Assembly: GCA_022457155.1 (NCBI GenBank)
Contig: JAJGOT010000214.1
Coordinates: 782,001 to 846,000, forward strand
Length of the DNA stretch: 64,000 bases
Direction: 5' to 3'
Source: Cladopsammia gracilis
Lineage: Eukaryota; Cnidaria; Anthozoa; Scleractinia; Dendrophylliidae
Shown here: piece after piece, positions 10,701 to 19,700 of the stretch
How positions within the stretch are numbered: position 1 is the first letter of the stretch
Layout of the letters: the number at the start of each line of letters is the position of its first letter
Position numbers and translations under genes: made by a program
Notes under the pieces: model-generated
Told to the model about the DNA's origin: nothing
Databases searched by the model: none
What the model saw: only the letters and a program-made list of their open reading frames with translations

Positions 10701-13700
10701 GTAACACCTGCTGCTGATAGCCGTTCCAATACTTCCTTTAGTCTGCTGTCATGTAGCTCTTGGGTGTTAGCATGGACTAGGACGTCGTCAATGTTGCATT
10801 CAACTCCTTCAAGTCCCTCAAGAATCCTGCTCATGCATTTCTGAAACTTTTCGGAGCCTGAACTTATTCCATAGGGCAGCACGTTGAAGCAATAACGACC
10901 CCAAGGTGTGATGAACGTTGTGAGTGGTTTTGAGCTTTCTGACAACTTTATTTGCCAAAATCCTGAGTTCGCATCTAGCTTTGTGAAGTACTTCGCCCCT
11001 GCAAGCTTTCCCAGGGTGACATCCACAGACGGGAGTGGGTGGTTCTCACGTTGAACATACTCGTTGAGCTTTGTCAGGTCTACACACACTCTGACTTTAC
11101 CATTAGGCTTGGGAGTCACTACCATTGGGGCACACCAATCTGTAGGGTGGTCCACTGGCGATATCACTCCGCTCTTCAACATTCTTGTAATTTCATTCTT
11201 GGTTTCCTTGTAGAGTGGCATAGGTACCTTTCTTGGGACTGTAAGTGCAAAAGGTTTCACTTCATCTTTTAACTTGATGGTGTACACTTCTTTCATCACT
11301 CCAAGCCCTGTGAACAGCTTTGGATAGTCACGGACTATGTTTGCTTTGTAGTTGTCGTTGGTCAGTTCACAGACTCTGTTGATAAGGTTTAGGTTTTCTG
11401 CGGCAACTCTGCCGAGAAGTGGTCGTGCTAGGCCTTCTACAACATAGATGTTTTCCTTTATGGAGTTCAGGTTGTTGGTAAGGGTAGCTGTAAACTTCCC
11501 CTTACAGTTCAACTTGTATTTGCATGGACCCAAGAGGACTTTGTCTGTAGGTTGCAGCTTTCTCTGAAGATCTAAGTCGAGGAAAGTATCATGTGGAACT
11601 ACTGTGACATCGGCACCACTGTCCAGCTTGAACGTTACTGGCTTCTTGTCTACGAAGACTGTGGTTGTCCACGGTGACGTTGCAGTGTTACTTTGAACTT
11701 CATGTAGATCCACTATTTCTCCCAGGAAGAAAGACTCTTCTTCTTCTCCAGCTTCTACTTCTGATATTTTTCCTTCAGGTTTCGAACTTCTACAAGCTTG
11801 CCCCCAATGTCCTATTTTTAGACACTTGTTGCACTTGGAAGCACGTGCTGGGCAGTTCTTCTTCGAGTGAAAACTTCCGAGACACCTTGGGCATTTTGAC
11901 TGATGTTTCTTCTGAGTTGCACCAGGAGGAATTTTCGGTTTCGGGTGTACCTCTTTCTTCTTCCAAAATTTTCCTTTCGCGATGCTGTCGACTTCCGTTT
12001 GTTTAGATTTGAAGCCTCCATCCAGAATGCTTTGTTGTTGTTTCACCGTCTCTCTTTGCCGCGCCAAATTCATAGCTTTTTCCAGGGTCAACTTCGGGTC
12101 GAGTTGAAGCTTTTCTGAGAGCTCACGGTTTTGTAGTCCTACGACGATTCGGTCCCGAATCAGTTCGTCTTTTAGCGTTCCGAAATTGCAGTATCTTGCG
12201 AGGCCATACAGGTCGGTGATGAAACTATCCACTGATTCGCCCTCTCGCTGGTTTCGTGAATTAAATTTCGCTCTTTCGAAGATGACATTTCTTTTCACGA
12301 TGAAATGAGTTTCAAATTTTTCTTTTACCTCTTCGTAATTCTTTTCTTGTTCCGTTGTTAGTTCGAATGAGATAAACACATCATCTGCTTGCTCGCCCAT
12401 CGTGTAGATTAAAGTGTTTACCTGGTTTTCGCCGCTTCGTTTATCCAGTCCCGTTGCTTTTCGAAATCTTTCGAATCTCTGTATCCATTTAGGCCAGTCC
12501 TCCGGCTTGAATGAAAATTTTTCCGGCGGTGACACTTGGAAGTTTGCAACTGGTCGAATAATTGGCTCGACTGATGGTGGTTGTTCTACAGGCGGAATTG
12601 AATTCTGTACGGCACCTGTGACCACGCTGGGAGAATCCTCGTGCTCGTTGTTTGGCATGTCTTCGATTTGTTTGGCTATCTTTGCTCGTCGCTTTTACTC
12701 GTTTATCTTCTCACGTTTCCTATACACTTTCGGTAGAATAACGTGGAAATTTTGCGAAGGTTCTAGGCTTAAAATAATCCCGAATCTGACACCATGTTGA
12801 GTTATTTAACGAGAGAGCAAGAAACGTGTTTGAGACTAACGGCCATGTTTTATTCTCCTCCTACTCTGAGTGCGCATGCGTGAGAAATCACTGATGCGTT
12901 ACAAATACTAACAAGTTCCAAAGTTCAATATTGCATAACACAACAACATTAACATCAAAGTTCCATGTACAACTCCTTTACAAATTTGCATAAAATATGT
13001 CCATTGTTCTTAAAATGAACAGGCACTCGTAATTTAAACAACTCTGGCCTACACTAGCCTGTACATGGTGAAGCTACAATTTTTTAGAAGACACACTGCT
13101 GCCTTAACCACACTTGTTTGTTAAACCTTTTCACCACAAAACCCTCCAGAAGTAATTAAAACAATTAAACTAGACTGTGTCTTGTAATCTTACAATATAC
13201 ATGTAAACAAGAAGGCTGACAGGAAAAACTTCCTAATTTATTTAAAATGAATTAAATTCAAATTAAATACCAGACATACATGTAAACTGTAGATTTACAC
13301 TGCTACAATACAGTTAACATCCCCATATAAGAACACACGATTTTGGAGGTTAGGCTGATTGAGTTCTTATTTATCGGGTGCTTAGTGACAAATCAGCCTC
13401 AAAAATGAAAATGTTCTTAAAATGTTCTTAAATTTTTATTTAGTAATACTATCCAAAACATGTTGCTAGAGGTATAATTAGCATATTTTAGGAAAATAAA
13501 ATAAATAATTATTCTGTAATTTGATTATATTAACAAATGAACACAGTCAATAAGACAGCTTGACAGCTGATAGAGTTATGTAGTTATCTGACAGCAAACA
13601 TAAACTTACTGTACATGTTTTGTAATTATGACACTTTTTCCATTTTATAAGAACAATGTTTAACTTACAATTTTCATGCTGATCTTGTTCATTATAAAAA

Positions 13701-16700
13701 TGGGGCTTTATTGGCCAAATTTCAGCCTGGTGTTCTTAATCCATTTGATCTTATATGTGGGTATTTACTGTACAATAAAAAAATTGAGAGCAATGGCTTC
13801 GTACCTGTTTCCCCATGGCCAGCTTTGGGCATGTTCTCCTCACCATCCTCCTCTATCTTTTTCATGCCCGTCATCTCAGCTCTCCTAAGCAGGGAACTCA
13901 GCAATGATGACTTTTGAAGATAAGGTTTGTGAAGTTCCCAAGTAGTATCCAGAGCATGAACGGCCACATCTACAATAAATTTCAATCAGTACAAATTATT
14001 TTTGTGAGAAAGAAAGAATGTGGTGTGACAACTGTTAGAAGGCCTGTTTTGGGAGACAAAAAAAATTCCTTACAGGAATCTGCAGATTTCATCAGGAATC
14101 AAGAGACCGACAGAAAATTTATAAATTACATAATTTTGAAAATTTTACGTGAATTGCTGCTCATGACCCTTTGAAAATTCAGTAGAATCCCATAACTTGA
14201 ACCTTTGGGGGGAGAGGGGAATTTGGTTGAGATACTGAAGGTTCGAGTTATTGTGGGTAAATTTGCAAGCCATCTTTAGTCAAGGGAAAAAAGTTTGGTT
14301 AGAGTTAGCGCAAGGTTCAAGTTATCATGATTCAACTGTACAATGTAGCCCGATTTTCCCTTTTTTCCCTCAATTGGAGACAATTTATTTTTGTTAGCAT
14401 TATATAAGTACTGTACAATTGCAAACATTATCAGTGGAATAAGCTTTTAACTGAGATAAAAGAAGAAATAAACAGAATTACTTCACCATCCATTCTTTCT
14501 CAAAATTAATTCACTTTTGTGCTTTGATGCACCAGCTTATTATTCCCCTTTTCACCACTGGTGGAGAATTTAGGCCCCGTCCACATGTATCCGGATAGTT
14601 TTGAATCCGCAACTTTTTTGTTGCGGATTAGAAAATATTCGCGTCCACACGTAGCGTATTTAAATCGTATTTGCCCGAATTCGCCGGATACGTGTGGATG
14701 GAAGGCCAATCCGCAACAAAAAAGTTGCGGCTTCAAAAATATCCGGATAAGTGTGGACGGAGCCTAAATCTGCAGAGTCCGACTTAGACTTGCCACAAGT
14801 CGACCTTTGCTTTTTTAGTCAAGTTTATAATATAGTGTAAGCGATAAATTTACATGAGGAAATTTTTAAGTCGCGAAAGACTTCCAACGAAGTAACTAAT
14901 AGTTATTGAAAATTAGTATTGGAAGGCTGACTTTGAGAAAGTCCAAGTCTGAATCCAAAGAATTCAACAGCTTGTGACTTGGCATGTTCCCAAGAATTAT
15001 CTCTTACGCTTTATACCTACAGCTGTATCTGTGTAAAGCTCGTTTCTATTTTTAATTGCTTTTATGAAGAAGACTACCACAAGGAAGTCAGTGATTCATC
15101 GGAACCTAATATACAGGTAATGTGAATACTAATATTAATGAGGGATGTGTTGGGGGTTGGCGACATGATGGTGTGACGATTCCATGACGTTGTTTTGGTG
15201 GCGTTACTGTTTACGTCATTCCTGAAAACCGGAAGTAAAAATATGTACTGTGTTGACTGAGAGAAAAGCAGAAACCTGGGAATAATGAAATTAAATTATG
15301 CATGCATAAATTTGCATGCACAAATGAGACACAAAAAAAATGAAAACGAAAAACGGAGCCCAAACTTTAACTCATGCCACTACGTGCATGAGTAATATTA
15401 ATTAACATGTATTTGTAAGAAACACAACTTGTATACAGTACCTGGAATATGAGGTCCAGCAGTTTGTGACCTGTACAGAAACATTTCCATTGGAGTTGGT
15501 GACCTCATGGCTGGTGGTATGACATTCCTCTGATAATCAATTTGTTGGAGCTGAGATGGAGACAATCTAGGGTACCCATTGTTCCTACAGTTTCAAAAGA
15601 TAGATCCACCAGTCAAGAACAAACTCTACACTAGGATACAATATCATGTATATCATGTGGTTCAATTTTTCCTTTGGTTTGAAAATTTCAAACCAGTTTT
15701 ATTTCTATTTTCCTTTGTTTTGGATTCATTGCCATAACAATCTATGACAAAGGAAAACAATTAATTACATAGCTGGTTTGAAAATTTTCAAACCAAAACA
15801 TGCAAAATTAAACCACAACATACATATTTGTGTATGCATCTTACTTGCTATTAAATTAGTGCTTACCAGAAAACACATGTATATGTTGTAGTTAATTTTT
15901 TTTATTTCAGATAATTTTTGTTTTTCCTTTGTTTCAAATTCATTAGCATATAATTATACCATACCCAAAAACAATGGAAAAACAAAAATTACCTGAAATA
16001 AAAAAATAACCACAACATATACATACAGTATTTGTCCATAATAATTGTTTGCAAGAAATAAAAAAATGTATTATAATTTCTAGTGAAATTATTTTTAATA
16101 TAAATAATTATTATAAATCAAGACCATACATGTACGTGTAGGAAACATGACACCAACATGGCAAAAAACAGTTTTTCCTAAATATCTTTTTATTTTGGGG
16201 CTACCTGCAACAAGCGAATAAGTGTGTTATAATCTTCACAGTATAGCACACAAAATGGGGAAATTTCAAACAAATTAAACTGTTCCATTTTGAATAAATC
16301 GCTGAAACATTTTTAACATGTGTCTTTCATGTTTTAAATATGAGCAGTCAAAACATTCCATAGGTCTCACAAATTATCATTAAATTACCACTGAAAGTTT
16401 CCTCAGACTTAATTATTACTCCCTGCTAGTTCTGACTAACTTATCAGCAATAAAGAGATCAAGCTTTCCATTCAAATGCAGTTTTGCTTGACGTTTCCAC
16501 TTGGAAAAATTGTTTTTTGCCATGTTTGTTTACTGTTGCTATAGAAATGCTGATTAGCATAAAAAGGGCATTATCCAAAACTTTCATCCAAGCCTAACAA
16601 CTGGTATTAAATAGACAAATTCGGCTAACGCATTGTTGTACCCAATTCAAACCTTTTGGGATTAGAACTCTTTGTTCGTCATATTTCCATAACAATGAAG

Positions 16701-19700
16701 CATTGACATGGAAATTATATGGAAATATTGTGAACAAAGAATCTTATTCCCAGAGGGTTTGAATTGGGTACAACAATGCGTTAGCCGAATTTGTCTATTC
16801 AGATTCATTGAGCTAAAATAAGATTATGTAGTATGAGCGCATTCAAAAAGGGAAGTGTGACCCCTCAAAAAAAAAAACTACTTTTTTAATTTAGGAGCCG
16901 GAGCCACTTAAACTCTCACCTACACCCCAATGTTTTTTTTCTTATCAGGTTTTTTTTATTGATTGGCCAATTTAATTATGTTCAATTTTGATATACTCGC
17001 ATACACTGTACATGTATTTTACTTGCAAATTGTGTCTCTAGGGCCAAAAAAGCATTCTGTTACTAAATAATGCCTAGTTACATGTATGTTCATTTTTATC
17101 ATGTACCATATGTTTCAAACAATCAGACAGCTGTTTGAGAATACCAGTTCAATCATTTGTTTTTCTTCTCTTTTTTTGCCCAAACTTTCTGGTCTATGGA
17201 AATAGCAAAGCAGCAAAGACCGTGCTGAAATCACCAACTTTTAGATTTGAAAGTCTAATGAGCTAACCACGAGACTACCTTTCCTTTACTAAATAAATAA
17301 AAAAATACATGTACTGTATTATTCTGTACAAACCTGGGAGATCCTGTAAGTGATGCGGGTTGAGATTGAATAAGCCGACAATCAAGCTCAGACCTTAAGT
17401 TAGTTGAATGTCCAGGTACTGGCTGGGACTTTAAGAATCTGGTAGAAATCAGGGAATGTATAGGACTTTTGTATGATTTTTCTTCAGTAAGGTCAGCATA
17501 GTTGCAAGCTGTCATTGCACAGTCAGCTGTGGCACAAAGAGAAAAAAATAAAACAAATTTTGTATGTCAAAAGAATACACTTGAAGCACAGATTTGTCTT
17601 GTGTCTCAATCAGTTTATTTGCAAGATATTAACAAACTACAGTGTAGTATTTAATTTGCAACCCTGATCAGCACTGCTCCTTTTATTAAATTCTTCCATC
17701 TGACATTGTTAAGCTCACGACAGTCAGTTCGAGTGCTGGAAGATCTGTTAAATCCAGAAAGCACTGGAAGATCTAATTCAGAGAGCGCTGCTGGAAGATC
17801 TAATCCAAAAAGACATAGTACTGGAAGATCTAATTCAGAGAGCACTGCTAGAAGATCTAATCCAGAAAGCACTGGAAGATCTAATTCAGAGAGCATTGCT
17901 GGAAGATCTAATCCAGAAAGTACTGGAAGATCTACATGTAATTCAGAGAGCACTGCTGGAAGATCTAATTCAGAGACCGCTGCTGGAAGATCTAATCCAG
18001 AGAGCGCTGGAAGATCTAAAACAGTTAAGTGGTCAGTTCGATTCACTCCATTATTTTTGTATGCAGTCCAGAGGGATTTGCAAGGGTGTCACCTTTCTCA
18101 AGACTCATAAAAATTACATTCTACATGTTGCCTCAAGCTTTGTTGTCTCTCAAGTACCTGACCAAACAAAACAACAGAGATAGAGGGGACAATGGAACTT
18201 ATTTTTTTTTTTGTGGGGGGGAGGGTGCTTACTTCAAATTTTGGCTGAGAGAAGAACACTAAATTGAGGAGGGGGTGCAGTTTACAATAATTATACATAC
18301 TGTACATGTAGGCATGTAAATGTCTTCTACATTATTGGTACTTTAACAAGTTGAAGTTATAATAACAACATGACCTTTTAAATACAAAATTCTAACACCC
18401 AAAAAGCAAATGCCCTAGTACATTTGTATCACAATAAATTATGTTATTAAACAGTTACATTGTGCATGTACATGCTTATAGGGAATTTGGGACTGGAATG
18501 GTTTCTGGTTTTCTGCAATGCAATACCAGTCAAATGTAACTTAACAGTCTTTTGCAAGTTACCCGGTAAGTGTCTTAACTCCAGCACACCATTTACATAC
18601 CAGTCATGACAGCCATTATTGAGTCATTGTAAGAGCTGGTCACTGATTTTATAGCTTGAGATGAACCCAGTAAATCGCTGCCAAGCATGTTTGGAAGTCT
18701 CCACCGGTTTGTGAATCCAACTTGAACTCTGTTCCTACCGCGTGGTATCAAAGGTGGCTGACAAAAGGCAATGAGCTCTCAAATTATTATATCATATAAA
18801 GGACAATAGTAGTGTCTACAGAAATTCTAATAAAGAACCAAGGCTGCAAATTACTTATAAAAAATTTCAAGTTGCCCACAAAGCCCAAGTCTCAGAAGTT
18901 AGGAGCCAAGGCTGTGAGATGTTAGGTTTCCTCGCCAAAAATTCCAGGCTATATGGGGATGCTCTGCCCGAAAGAGGTACTTCCGTTTAGGTTGGAGGTA
19001 TATGAAAAGGTAGGGATTTCGATCACCACTTTAACTACATGTATAGAAAAGGGTAGGGAAAACTGCCATTTAGGTATATAAAAAGGGTTTCTCAAAATAT
19101 CTCAAACAAATGCAATATTTTATTGTACAGTAACAGATAATTCCTGTATACTTGTCTGTAGTAAAGAGATGCAGTGTTTCTTCTGTAGGTATAGTTGTAG
19201 ATGCATATGGAAGGGATTATTTTCTATTGAAGGTACATGTATATGAAAGGGTTACCTTTTTAACATTTCTGTCAAAAACAGTATATAAAAGGGTTAGGGT
19301 TTGGACCTTATGAGGGGTGGCGAATGGTACCTTCAAAATCGTGGGTCTCGGAAAATTTTGGTCTGGTCTCGAAATCTCGGTAGTTTTTGTTTTAAGTCTC
19401 AAAGTCTCGTTTGGCTGGTGCTTTTTCTGTCTCGGAGTCTCGGATTTTTTTTCTCAAGGTCTCGGAGTCTCGGATACTTTTGTCAAGCATTTTCATTCTT
19501 CATCCTTGTTTGTGATTCGGATATTTTTAGCACTGAGTCTCGGGCTCAGTTTTTTCCCGCATTGGGTCTCGGGCTCGGATTTTATAACGTAGCTGCGGTC
19601 GCGGTCTCGGATTTTGAAACAAGGGTCTCGGCGTCTCGGCGAGTCTCGGATTTACCATTCGCCACCCCTCTTATAGGGCAGAGAATCCCCATACAAAAAC

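Larger units (their letters stand above)
8368..12945 (-). mobile_element. Full-length Ty3/gypsy LTR retrotransposon
   Basis: The 4578-bp element is bounded by two 151-bp LTRs that I read as identical, each starting TG and ending CA, and by a perfect 5-bp target duplication (acatt, 8363-8367 and 12946-12950). It encodes a single uninterrupted gag-pol on the minus strand. A primer-binding-site-like 16-mer adjoins the 5' LTR and a purine-rich tract adjoins the 3' LTR. It lies in the last intron of the minus-strand gene, in the same orientation. Identical LTRs mean a recent insertion. No env-like frame is present. Confidence 0.95.

Noticed and set aside
15060..15117. Plus-strand exon ending at cag|gtaatg
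   Set aside because: The open segment is only about 50 bases, without partner exons, inside an intron of the minus-strand gene.
17706..18110. Repeat protein GRSNSES... on the plus strand or SELDLP... on the minus strand
   Set aside because: Both are readings of an intronic minisatellite whose units are multiples of three; there is no independent start, splice or homology evidence.
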